64,000 bases of DNA from Leuctra nigra. Taxonomy: Eukaryota; Arthropoda; Insecta; Plecoptera; Leuctridae. Every line of letters starts with the position of its first letter. The stretch's first letter is position 1. The notes beneath the pieces are model-generated. The model was given only the letters and a program-made list of their open reading frames with translations. It did no database searches and was not told the DNA's origin. This document shows positions 53,201-64,000 of this stretch, one piece after another. A program made the translations under genes and the position numbers. The stretch spans positions 23,654,345-23,718,344 of the forward strand of contig OW203762.1 in the NCBI GenBank assembly GCA_934045905.1. The letters are read 5' to 3'.

Positions 53201-56200
53201 AGACTGTCCGTGCCATGTACACCAACTGATCAAATGTTAATAAAACAGGGAGACCTTAATATGCTCTCGACACAATTAGCAAAGTTACAAGTGTTTTATA
53301 TGCTCTTGTATTATCCACAACATGGCTTTGTTGAAAGATTCTTTTTCCCGTTGTTCCGTCACTGGCAAGATCTTCAAGAGCTGTGGGTAAGGCCGAAGGC
53401 GCGAGCATACTACTTGATTTGGAAACTTGTTAGAGAAACGGTTTTGAACTGAGATGAATCTTGAATATTTCAGATTGTTTCTTATGGTGTCGGTGATTTC
53501 TCTGAATCGGCTGTGCTCATGGAAACTCCGGACCTCCCTCTGCCTCAGCTTCACACATGTGTGCTGGGATTTCCCCTAATAAGGGAATCCGACGTAATAC
53601 AAAAACTACACATTAATGAATTAACTAATAATTGGAAGACTATATGGCTGCGTAATATGATGAATCCTCTCACTATTGACTCGTCAAAACTATCAGGTAA
53701 GTTTCTTCTGGCCAGAGGCCCTATTCTATAGATTGAAAAATTTCTTATAGAATCCTATTAGGTGCCATATGTTAATCCATATGGCCGTTAATCAGATTCC
53801 AGCTGAATCGGGAATTCAAAAATCAAAAGTTATGGAATAGTGCCCCAGAGAGCAAAAATGTAAACTAAACATTTCCGAAATTGCTATTCCTGTGCTGACT
53901 GGCTTGATTTTAAAATTTGGTAATTTATTTAAATGAGTTATGCTCCTCTGTAACTTCTTAACTTAGGTAGTAGGTACTACATTTTTTTTCATTCCAGCTT
54001 GTACAGATCTGTATTTATCAGATCAGATTGATATTGAACCTGGACTCTATCCAAATGTTTCTCGTCTAAAGATTGGCAATTACGCAGATACTGCGAACAT
54101 CAACAAACCGGATGAATTTCCAAATGTTGAGCATTTTTCTTGCCCATTTCTCAAAGGTGATGTAAGTAAACCCAATCAGATTTCAAAACGATTTTTACTC
54201 TACCTAGCTTAAATAATAAGCAAAATAAATCTCAAAGCACAAGTTGTCGTAAATAATGAAAGATCAGTGATGATCTTTGGATTAGACCACCCACAATAGT
54301 TGGTGGTAGTCGAGTGGAATTTGCATGAACTTGATGGATTGGCTGTCCTGTGTGCCCACTAACTGTTGATAGCTCATATCATTAGATGCACATTTGTTTT
54401 CTAATCAACAAGTGCTTGAATGATACCTCACAGTAGTTTGCATATCAATAGAAGCAACTCGGATCAAAGGTCAGTAAGTAGCACACTTTCCTAATAATAA
54501 TGCACCTTCATGCTTTCAGCTTCTTATGCCTTACATTGAAATGTTCACGCGTCTACAAACACTGCAATGTAGGGGACTAACTATTGAAGATTTCAGTTGG
54601 CCATCATTCTTCCTTGCTATCAGCCTACTCAGTAACCTTACGACATTGGAGTTGGCCGTAAGTCAGGGCCACCAATACCATAAAGTCAAACTCGGGGTGG
54701 CTGATAGCGATGTTGTCGGTAAGTACTTAAATCAAGACACCTTTACATGTTCGTATCAGTTGATGAGTCGGATTGTGAACGAGTCTAGTTTGTGTCACGT
54801 GGCGAGAAGTATTTTCAGTCCTAAAACTTTTTTTTATTAATTGTGCATTTTACACGATTGAAAATGTCCTCGAATTTTTTGTAGCACCCAAAAATGGTAG
54901 TTCCTTGATATACGAATTCCCACAAACAAAATATGAGGACATTATTGACTAGTCTATATAGGTAGTCATTCATATTTTTATCACTGGAATGATGGAATCA
55001 CCATACATGATGTTGATACCCAGAGTCAGTTGTTTGTGGTGATAAAAAAGCCAAAATTCGTTTTCAACATTCTGAAAGTGGTGAATTGGTTGTGATAATT
55101 ATGTTAATTTTCGCGATTGGTGGTGAAATGGTAAAAAAATGATTTTTGTAAGAATAAGTGTGAAATATGACGCGCGAGCGAACCGCAATACAACAAACCC
55201 CCCCCTCATTAGCGAGACTCGGGGCGTGCGCATGCGCACCCCTATTCAAGGTCATGTAGATGCGTCATTCCATGCTCAGCAGCCAATCAGCTGGCACCCC
55301 CATACACTATTTGGCTAGCACTGACAGCTGGCTTACGAAGAAAACAGTGTGATTCTTTCTATTTCGTGGTACGTTAGACACAGATCGAGGAAATTTTCGT
55401 AAAACATATACTCGGAATCGGGAAATGTTACAAAACACGTAGGTTTGGGACAAAATCGCGTGAAATTGCGAGAATTCGTCAATATCGCGTCAAAACACAA
55501 ATTTCGCGAAAATTCGCGAGAAAAAGACACGTATATTTGGAATCAGGGGTGTATGAAACGTAAAGATATGACAGAAAATTCATGTTTCAAAACATTTCGC
55601 GTTTATCGTGGAAACCATAAACAACTGGCCCTGTTGATACCTTAACAAACATTTGACAAGTATTGAAAAGTGTACTTAAAATTTCACTTACTTACCTTAC
55701 AGATGCTGTCCAATCTCTAGTGCACGGATGCCCAAAAGTGTCAAAATTTTCTCTTGAAGTCGAACATGCAGATAATGTTGTCCGAATGTACGTATGTGTA
55801 ATTGATCATAGTCGAAGCACCTAAATCAGTATTCAGTATTGTAATTGAACTCATTTTAAATCGACTTCGAAAATATGTTTCTAATTTAATCTCTTCTCTT
55901 TCAGCGAAAATGCAAATTTCTGGACAATTGTTTTGCCTGAGTTTACTGGATGGACCGAACTAAGAGAACTATCGTTACGTGAGGTGAACATAAAAGACGG
56001 CTCATTCTTCACACGGGTACGTTGATTATTTATTATTTAAATAGCAAATTTTAATTAAGGACGTTTTCAAGACTACCAAAATTAGTAAGGTTATCATCTT
56101 TCTCCACATATAATGCAAGCATAATAAATAATATTTTCACTTAGTTTCAATACATAGGGCTAAAAGTATACCTACGTAAATAATGTGCTACCTACAGCAA

Positions 56201-58856
56201 ATCAAATCCAAACCCAATACTTTTCGTGTGAATCAAAATCAGAAATGGCTCAAGATTTTGAAATTGACGGTTTGCGCTTCCTCGGGGTTGCCATATCACT
56301 GTTTTTCTGTAATGTATTGTTGCAAATGTATTGTAATGGATTGAGACTGCACCCCTATAGACTTGCTTTTTATACGAGTATGTGTTGTGCTTACTTACAT
56401 TAATCAGTAGATTTAAGTATAGCCTTTTACCTGTGGCTTGTAGAAATTCAGTAACTTTTGTCTCTTTTTCAACTAGTTGGCTGAAAAGAGTCCTAACGTG
56501 CAGTCCATCGTAATATTCAGCGTAGGCAAATACTCGCACTGTACATTTTCCTTTCCTCTTGCTAAAGCCATTTCGAAGTGGAAGAATCTCAAGCATTTTA
56601 GGTAAGTAACACTAGTACATTGCATAATAGTTTGCAAAACTAAGCATCTTTCTTATCGGCATCAGTATGTGAATAAAAAATCATGTTTTCCTATAATTGA
56701 GCGAGCGTAGCGAGCGTCACCACGGTACTCTTATGGCACTTTCTCTGTGTGTTTGTTTTTTGTTTGTTTGTTTGTTTTTTTGTATTTTTTTTGTGGTCAC
56801 AGCCCAGGTCCGATCCGATCGGATCCAGGTCCGGGTTGCTCCGATCAATTTGAAATTTTGCAAAAACATTGCAACCAACATTATACCCAATCATTCAAAG
56901 TTTCAACCAAATCCTCCCAATAGTTAAAATTTAAAATTATTTTTCATGTGATTTTTTAAATTTAAACTAGAACCTATTGACCGACCAACTTAAAACTTCG
57001 CATGGTCATTGGTACCAACATTTAAGGTATTTTAGCCAATTTTCAGTCTAATCTGCCGTTATTTTTAAAAGTTTTGTCATTTTAGGGACATTTTATTCCA
57101 TAATCTTGAAATATTTGTAAAATGTAAACTACATTTTCATGCCCTGCCTTCTTTAGCTTCTGCTCCAAGGCCTGTAGAGCAGCCAAGCGTCCGCAATTTA
57201 CAGTAAAACTAGACTAGCGCATATCAAATCGGATGCAGTACTAATTATCTTTGGCAGTACGAAGGCCAAATCCTCCAATTGGTTTTAAGTTTAAATAATA
57301 TCTTCTGATTGGTCGACAATCAAAATGTTCCGATTTAGTTCACATTTTGCATGGTGATCAAGACCAACATTATCTAAAATTTTACACATGTTAAGCACAA
57401 TCAGTCAAGTATTTATTGTAATTTTACGAGTTTAGTATGGGTTGTCAAAAGCTAGAAAAAGTATGACGTAGGAAAGTCACGACACATGGATCTGATATTC
57501 ATCCAGAGTATATGGAGATTGGAAAGTTGCAGAGAAAATCGTCTTGTGCCGTGTCGTTTTTCGTGATTGGAGATGTTGCATGTTCTGTGCTCGCTCATCA
57601 ACGCGTTACACTGAGCGTTTTCCTAGTAGTCTCATTTACACCAAATTTATATTCGGCATCTGCCGCGGTAAACAAATCTTCTTGCTGATTGTTGAGTCTA
57701 ATATTAAATTGCAATTTGCAGACTGCGGCAAAGGCATATGACTGGTTTGAACATGGTTGTTGAAGAACTGGCAAAGTGTCGCAAGCTGGAGTTTGTTATT
57801 CTTGACCATCACACCATCAAGTCAACACTCAATACCAATGCTGTCGTAAACATGGTCCGAGAAGCCAATCGTTTCACCTTACTGTATCTTAGGTTGGTAA
57901 CATTTTACAAGTTAATACTTAAAACATTATTAATTTATTTAATATTTTAATCCGAATTGTATATTATTTTACTCTGTGCTTTTATCATTGTGGATTTTTA
58001 ACCTACGTAACTCTGTCAAGTTAGTTCTGAAATTAATGTCGTTTTCGGCTGGCCGCACTGGGGTTGCACTGAGTTCTTGATCGTGACGTCATGTCGTAAC
58101 CTGGTTTTGCCCTAGTGCTGCCTAGTGCTGCCCCCAGTGCGGTCTCAGCCGAATACGAATGATATGTTTTGATTTTGTGTTTTGACACTGACAGCTATTT
58201 TCAAATGGCAACCGAAGAAATTGAGCTCCGAGTGTTTTGAAGGGAAACCTCCAGTAACGACATCAATTTTGTTTTTCGCGCCGCCATTTTGCCGGAGTGC
58301 GGCGGAATGGAGGGGGCAACTCTACCAAATATTTCCGAGCAAGAAATAGTGCACTGAGTGCGCACCCAGTGTGCACCACTTCCCAGTCGAATACGAAAAC
58401 ATTGCCCCAGAGCAACTTCACACTCTCAGTCGAACACGCCACATGCACTCAGTGCAGCTCAGTGCAACCCCAGTGCGGCCAGCCGAAAACGACATAAGAT
58501 TTGAATGCGCTGGGATCCCCCTGCTATTATTATTTATACTTTGACAAAATAATATTCATATCTTGTATTATACCCTTGAAAGAAATTAATTGTATTTTTC
58601 TTGGTTTTATAGAATTGGAGAGATGACTCATCAAATGCAGGCTGATTTGAAGAGGAAACTGAAACCACTACATCGCAACAGACTCTGCTTTCAGTTCTTG
58701 ATTAACCCCATTAGTATGGAGGAAATGGAATTCGAATTGGTTGATAAGAAGAAGAACTATGCCTTTCCTGCATTCAACGTACAATATTATTCTTACTTTG
58801 TCAAAACTTGTATGGAGTATTTTGGATTTGCTGATTTACCAATGTTTTATGCATAG
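50282..58856 (+). CDS. F-box/leucine-rich protein, 11 exons, 621 aa
   Basis: Likely substrate adaptor of an SCF (Skp1-Cullin-F-box) ubiquitin ligase. Exons: 50282..50397, 51374..51608, 53195..53386, 53474..53696, 53998..54161, 54520..54718, 55703..55787, 55905..56016, 56477..56601, 57722..57892, 58613..58856. Every join keeps phase and gives 621 codons plus TAG. The N-terminus MENLPNEILLHIFQYLAP then DILSASATSTRF is an F-box (LPxEILxxIFxYL). Later exons show leucine-rich repeat-like spacing, for example LKKLPELHTFFAGG, LRELSLREVN and LEFVILDHH. Exon 2 ends with a GC donor (CCAAAG|GCAAGT). The introns hold a hAT element, a MITE and a HINE. The target of the adaptor cannot be told from sequence. 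The family is not resolved beyond F-box/LRR. Confidence 0.85.
52107..52861. mobile_element. hAT-type element with GGAACC-rich ends, in F-box intron 2
   Basis: Starts CAGGGACCGGAACCGG and ends GGTTCGGGTCCCTG. Flanks are CTAAGAAC (52099-52106) and CTTAGAAC (52862-52869), an 8-bp duplication with one change. Both sides are rich in AACCGGAACC and AACCTTTA words. No transposase is present. Confidence 0.75.
52924..53071. mobile_element. Short palindromic MITE in F-box intron 2
   Basis: Arms CAGGGGTGCGATCACATAAA and its complement ending CGCACCCCTG. The ends look hAT-like, but no 8-bp duplication is visible. Confidence 0.65.
56698..57626 (+). mobile_element. Helentron/HINE-like element, copy 7 (F-box intron 9)
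   Basis: Start TTGAGCGAGCGTAGCGAGCG, end GAGCGTTTTCCTAG. Its 3' half closely matches copy 6. The host intron (56602-57721) is otherwise only about 190 bp. Confidence 0.75.
58037..58494. mobile_element. MITE with TGTCGTTTTCGG ends in F-box intron 10
   Basis: Ends are TGTCGTTTTCGGCTGGCCGC and its complement. TAA stands on both sides (58034-58036 and 58495-58497), a 3-bp duplication as seen in PIF/Harbinger elements, although the end word is not typical of that group. The inside has many CAGTGC and GCACTG words. Confidence 0.65.
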
Positions 58857-59204
58857 GTTATGGACAAATAGAGAAGTGGACTAGGGATTTGTTTTTTACA
58901 GCTAGGTTTCATGAAACATGTAGAATCTCATGCAGCACAGTGAAATCGCACTTTTCCTTTAGCATTGAAAATTTGAAATCCAATACTTTTTCTCTCTAGG
59001 AGTGGATATATTAATCATTTGTTATTTTATAAGTGTTGGGAATTGACTGAGACCTTGTTAATAGAAATCATATTTTGTAAGTATAAATAATTTAATTGTG
59101 ATATTAGGCTAAGAGTGCAGGTACCACACTAAAAAATGTTGTGAATTCGCCTTATATACATACAGAAATTATAGGTATGTGTATTATTTATCGTTAATTT
59201 ATCG

Positions 59205-59210
59205 AATAAA
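59205..59210 (+). other. Polyadenylation signal of the F-box gene
   Basis: AATAAA about 350 bp after the F-box stop codon, the first clear signal on that strand. The 3' UTR would be 58857 to about 59230. Confidence 0.5.
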
Positions 59211-59311
59211 TGCTTTATTTTGAAAATTTCATTTGAGTACCTACCTTTGAAAATAAACGTGCATGTTCAATCAAAATGCATAGGATATAACGAAAACAGT
59301 AGATCTATAAA

Positions 59312-59600
59312 CAGAGATGCAGTGGGGCCAGGGCAGCGCCCGGATCTTTTTTGAAGGCAGGGTAGCCCCCTGGCTACTTTTCCAAAATCCAGTAAATTCA
59401 TAGTTTACCATTTTATTCCTTAAAATTGCATCTTAACTTTGTTACAAAAGATAATTTTAAATAATTCTATTTTAAAACTCGCTCCCAAATACTTAAAATT
59501 ATCACTAAATTAGTTGATTTTCGAACCGCTGGTCGTAAATGATAATGATTATATTTGTTTTCGGCGCCCTGGCACTTAATTTACTAGGACTGCACCTCTG
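59312..59600. mobile_element. hAT-type MITE with 8-bp target duplication
   Basis: TCTATAAA is found at 59304-59311 and 59601-59608, an exact 8-bp duplication. Ends are CAGAGATGCAGT and, inverted, CAGAGGTGCAGT. No coding frame is present. Confidence 0.8.
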
Positions 59601-59997
59601 TCTATAAATATAATTATTTAAAATAAATACTGTATTATCAACACTTCGATTAGTCGCAGAAGTTATTATGAATAGGTAAATCCTAAAAATTTAGAATAAC
59701 AGTTTGAAGCATACAAAATTAAAAATAGTGACATACATTTACTAAATTCATGGCAATAATAAAACGAATAGAATGTTTTCGAACTGTTGAACAAGAAGTT
59801 GTTTTCCCGCCACATTGTGCTCTCGGCGATACCAAATTTCGCCGTTTTCAGTCTAGGCATGACTCAACGGTCTGTGCAAGGGCTATGTACCTATATTAGA
59901 TGCGCGCGCATACCAGCCAATCCAACCTGGGCCAATCAAAGATCTACAACCTAGCTGTCGAAAGAGCTGAATTGGGTGAGTGAACGAACAGCAAGAC

Positions 59998-60852
59998 GAG
60001 GTAGGAAATTCCTTGCAAATCTCAAATACTCCTAGTAAAATACACCTTCATTGTGTACCTATAATCTTCCAATGCAAGGTCAAACACCTTCCAATTTCCA
60101 AAACGTGGGTACAAAATATTTTTAGGAACACAGAAATAAACTGAAAAACACAATTGTATTTGAGAAAAAAAATCTCATTTACATAATTTTGAAGAGACGA
60201 CTGACGAAGTACTAAGTTGATCAACCAAAGTTGCTAGTTTGAATTGGCATTTAGCTACTTATCAGGACATGTACAACCGGAGCTCAGAACCCCGGCAGAA
60301 ATCCAGCGGACGTCTCTAAGCAGTTGTTTCCATGAACGCAAAATTGCTTCGCAACTCCATGATAACGCGAATTAGCCCAGCTCAGCCAATGAGATCTTGA
60401 ATCACAACATCACGTCGCGAAATCGTTTTGCGATGCGTATTCGCGACGATTCGCGTTCATGGAAGATTGAACTTTCTCGAATTCACTATAATAGAAAATA
60501 CAACTCGATTATAGTTGCCAAGAGCAAAATGGGTGCAGAATTTAAAAACTTTACAAAGTGATGAAAATGCATTATTTTTTATCTAAATAAAAATAAAAAA
60601 ATCTGTTTCTAGAATTTGAAATTTAGATCACATGGATGACGCTGTTTGCAATAGGTAGCAGGTGGCTGTTTTTTAACAAATTTTCATTCCCTCAGTATTC
60701 CGAATTCCGATTATATGACGCAATTCAAATACTTCAACTGTGTGGCTTCAAGGAGACAAGGAGGTCATTACATTGATCGTTGTCATCAAATCAACGTCGC
60801 TATTCACTTCAGTCATCTCAAGAATCTCCTCGAGTCATCTGTGTTCATTTGA
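59998..60852 (+). repeat. Shrunken segmental duplicate of 47330-50230
   Basis: The first part (59998-60210) matches nanos-like intron sequence at 47330-47520, the next (60210-60295) matches 48245-48310, and the rest (60310-60846) matches the F-box upstream region 49590-50220. Nanos-like exon 1 and the transposons of 48.3-49.6 kb are missing. The copy stops a few tens of bases before the place of the F-box start codon, exactly where the right satellite element begins. Confidence 0.75.
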
Positions 60853-63462
60853 ACGATGCGCCAAGTCCTTTTGTAAAGTATTTCTCGGTGTTTATACTTT
60901 TATTTAAAAAATACGATTAAATATTTGGAAAATGTCATTGACTTGGCTCCTTTTTTGATATCACTCCTTTTCGGTGTTGAATTTTTTTAAAGTAAAGAGA
61001 CTTGGCTGCCTTTTTTACACGGAGTGTTTTTTCTGGGATATCACTTCTTTTGTTAGTTTATTCATACAGCTTGATGCACATGTCGGAGCAAGGACTAATT
61101 TCTTTAAAAAAAATACGCCTCAACCGATTTGGTTACTAAGAAAAGTTGCATTTGGTATAAGATTAAAGTGATTATCCAAGAAGAATAGCTAAGTTTCGTT
61201 ACAATCGATCCAACCGTTTTCGATATATGACGTCACTTCCGGTTTTGAAATAGCGGCCGAAAATAATGTCGTCTTGAATTCATAATTATAAGTCCTACAT
61301 AATTGCACAATTTGGTTGCAATCGGTACAGACGATTTCGATATATGACGTCACTTCCGGTTTAACCAATGGCGGCCGAAAATAATGTCGTCTTTTTATCC
61401 ATAATTATAAGTCCTACATATTTCCAAAATTTGGTTGCAATCGGTACAGCCGTTTTCGATATATGACGTCACTTCCGGTTTTAACAATGGCGGCCGAAAA
61501 TAATATTGTATTTTATTCATAGTTATTAGTCCTACATATTTCCAAAATTTGATTGCAATTGGTACAGCCGTTTTCGATATATGACGTCACTTCCGGTTTT
61601 AACAATGGCGGCCGAATATAATATTGTATTTAATTCATAATTATTAGTCCTACGTATTTCCAAAATTTGATTGCAATCGGTACAGCCGTTTTCGATATAT
61701 GACGTCACTTCCGGTTTTAACAATGGCGGCCGAAACTTATGTAGTCTTTATTCATAATTATTAGTCCTACACATTTCCAAAATTTAATTGCAATCGGTAC
61801 AGCTGTTTTTTTTTATATATTACGTCACTTCTGGTTTTAACAATGGCGGCCGAAAATAATGTCATCCTGAATTCATAATTATCTGTCCTACATAATTACA
61901 TAATTAGGTTGCAATCTGTACAGCCGTTTTCGATGTATGACGTCACTTCCGGTTTTAACAATGGCGGCCGAAAATAATGTCGTCCAGAATTCATAATTAT
62001 TAGTCCAACACATTTCTTAAATTTGGTTGCAATCGGTACAGCCGTTTTCGATAAATGATGTCACTTCCGGTTTTAACAATGGCGGCCGAAATTGATGTCG
62101 TATTTAATTCATAATTATAAGTCCTACATAATTACATAATTTAGTTGCAATCCGTACAGCCGTTTTCGATATATGACGTCACTCCCGGTTTTAACAATGG
62201 TGGCCGAAAATAATGTCAACTTGAATTCATAATTATTAGTCCTACACATTTCCAAAATTTGGTTGCAATCGGTAGAGCCGTTTTCGATATATGACGTCAC
62301 CTCCGGTTTTAAAAATGGCGGCCGAGAACACAGCAACCTTGAATTTATAAATATTTACAGTGTACGATTACTAAATATCTATTTAAAATAAATAAAGTGG
62401 TGAATTAAGTGTAATTTTGCATATAAATTACGTAATTTAGCATATTTATGACGTCATTTCCGGTATAGGTAATAAAAAAACAATCTAGTTTTATCTAGTT
62501 GATACTTCTTGAATGACCTTCTGAATTTATTAGCGCTAATTTCCGTCAAATCGGTCATGCCGTTTCCAATATATGACGTCACTTCCGGTTTAACTTAGTG
62601 GTTCCTCCCGCCATTTCCGGTACCGTTAATTTGTATATTTATTCATCCCAATTGATTTTTCAAATAGATTGCAGAATAAATAGACAGGATCTATTTCAGT
62701 TGTAATCGGTACAGGCATTTTCGATATATGACGTCACTTCCGGTTTCAGGAATGGCGGCCGAGAACACTGCAACCTTGAAATTTTAATTGTTATTGTCTA
62801 TGTTACAATGTAAGTTCATTTTGTATGTATTTTAAGTATAATTTGTTGAAATTAGATAAATATTGCGTATTTATGACGTCACTTCCGGTTTAGAAAATAA
62901 GAAAATAATTTTTTTTTATTGATACTTCATATAGATGACCATCTAAATCGAATGGCGCTAATTTCGTTCCGATCAGTTTTTCTGTTTTTGAGATATGACG
63001 TCACTTCCGGTTTCAAAATGGCGGCATAAAACCAGTTATAGCAAAAGGCACCTCAGACGCCAAAAGTGCATATGTGGTAAAAATTTCAAATCAATCGGTT
63101 CAGCCGTTTAGGCTGTGGCCTGTTTACCGGATTTAAATTCCAGGATACTACTACTACTACTACTACTAAGATTATTATTATTAATATTATTATGAAAACC
63201 GCCCTAAAACACTGTTTTTACGGCCCTCTAGCGAGCAAAGGGCGTAACCTTTTGTTCCCAAATTTGGTATATGTTGTAGGGTGGGCCATAGCTCGAAATT
63301 GAGATATTTTCCAACAATGTGAGATTCCCCAATTTTAAGATCCAGTAGGCCGAAAATGCCACTTTGATGCTTACAGTAAAAGTGGGTTTGCTCCAGCCTT
63401 TATATGAGAGTGTGCGCGCGCCGTACGACTTGGCTGGCGGGGAGCGACCGCTCCACTAGATC
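60853..63462 (-). repeat. Unclassified satellite-bearing element, right copy (inverted)
   Basis: Inverted, longer version of 543-2412. It begins CGATGCGCCAAGTCC and ends GGAGCGACCGCTCC. Many units with TGACGTCACTTCCGG fill the middle. (TAC)n appears near 63150 where the left copy has (TAG)n. No open reading frame of note is present. Confidence 0.7.
61230..62340 (-). repeat. About 117-bp tandem array, about nine to ten units
   Basis: TGACGTCACTTCCGG or a close form recurs about every 117 bp near 61228, 61345, 61463, 61580, 61698, 61935, 62170 and 62288, with looser units further right to about 63010. Each is followed by ATGGCGGCCGA on the plus strand. It is the reverse complement of the array at 1500-2046, with about twice the units. 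Confidence 0.85.
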
Positions 63463-64000
63463 ACAAATAGTCTGTCCCACCCCAACGTGGCATTGGAATT
63501 TTTCAGCAGAACAATTATTTTGGTTTTCCCGTATGTCAAAAACTCAGCCGTCTGTACACTCGTCGTTCTTTTCTCCTCAGGATAGTAAGAAAGAACGACA
63601 AGTGTACAGATAAGCAGTATTGGAAATATACTTTAAATGTTATGGAAGTAAAACATGCTCATTCTACTGCCACGTTAGGGTTAGGGTGGGACTTATGATA
63701 AATATGTACTACTAATAGGTACTTCTAATAATCTGTTGCGCATTTATTTTATACCCATGAAAACAATCTGCGCGTTTCACTCATGGTAGAATGGAGAAAC
63801 TGAGTAATTTCTGTGTACCTTGGATGTACGTGTTTTAAGTAATTATTTCCCCAAAAAATTACTTTTGATTAATATCCGCACTCGCATATTCTGGGAGGTC
63901 CTCCCCCCTTGCATAATTCCTATACGGATTGTGCTGACAGGTCAAATATTCAAATACTACAGTTCGTTTTTCCTATGTTTGAACTCTCTACAGACCGAGA
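63463..64000. other. Right flank, no gene seen
   Basis: A hairpin pairs TCTGTACACTCGTCGTTCTT (about 63551-63570) with its near complement ending at 63611. Otherwise the sequence has no recognised feature. The inserted right element ends at about 63462 and the AT-rich flank is not similar to the left flank. Confidence 0.4.

Overview
The window looks like nuclear DNA of an insect, most likely a moth or butterfly. Genes are split by many short GT-AG introns, the DNA between exons is AT-rich and full of TAGGTA/TACCTA words, and class II transposons are very dense. No bacterial operon, ribosome-binding site or CRISPR array is present. The lepidopteran placement is an inference.

Layout. 1-0.4 kb holds the last exon of an AIMP1/EMAP II-type gene (+). 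0.54-3.5 kb is an unclassified element carrying a 117-bp tandem array; an inverted, longer copy sits at 60.85-63.46 kb, so the two bracket the rest of the window. 3.86-18.5 kb and 26.9-37.3 kb are two tandem, paralogous, minus-strand ABCB full transporters (P-glycoprotein/MDR), each rebuilt here as one 5' UTR exon plus 22 coding exons with matching phases. Copy B (26.9-36.5 kb) reads through to 1302 codons. Copy A (3.86-15.3 kb) has a one-base deletion in nucleotide-binding domain 1. The duplicated block reaches upstream to about 22.3 kb (A) and 38.2 kb (B). 41.75-47.72 kb is a minus-strand two-exon gene with a glutamine-rich repeat and a divergent Nanos-type zinc-finger end. 50.28-58.86 kb is a plus-strand, 11-exon F-box/leucine-rich gene of 621 aa, divergent from the nanos-like gene.

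Because the ABCB block is duplicated, many insertions have an empty paralogous site. This gives exact ends for a Helentron/HINE-like family (seven copies, one a head-to-tail dimer inserted as a unit), for hAT elements with 8-bp target duplications, and for a 5'-truncated LINE in an intron of copy B. The 70-bp satellite in intron 6 of copy A has about 23 units against three in copy B and shows a 491-bp higher-order period.

The genes do not form a pathway. The ABCB pair are predicted plasma-membrane exporters, the nanos-like gene a possible germline RNA regulator, the F-box protein a possible ubiquitin-ligase adaptor, and AIMP1 a tRNA-synthetase complex component. All functions are inferred from family membership. 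Splice sites were placed by eye from consensus and reading phase and have no transcript support here.
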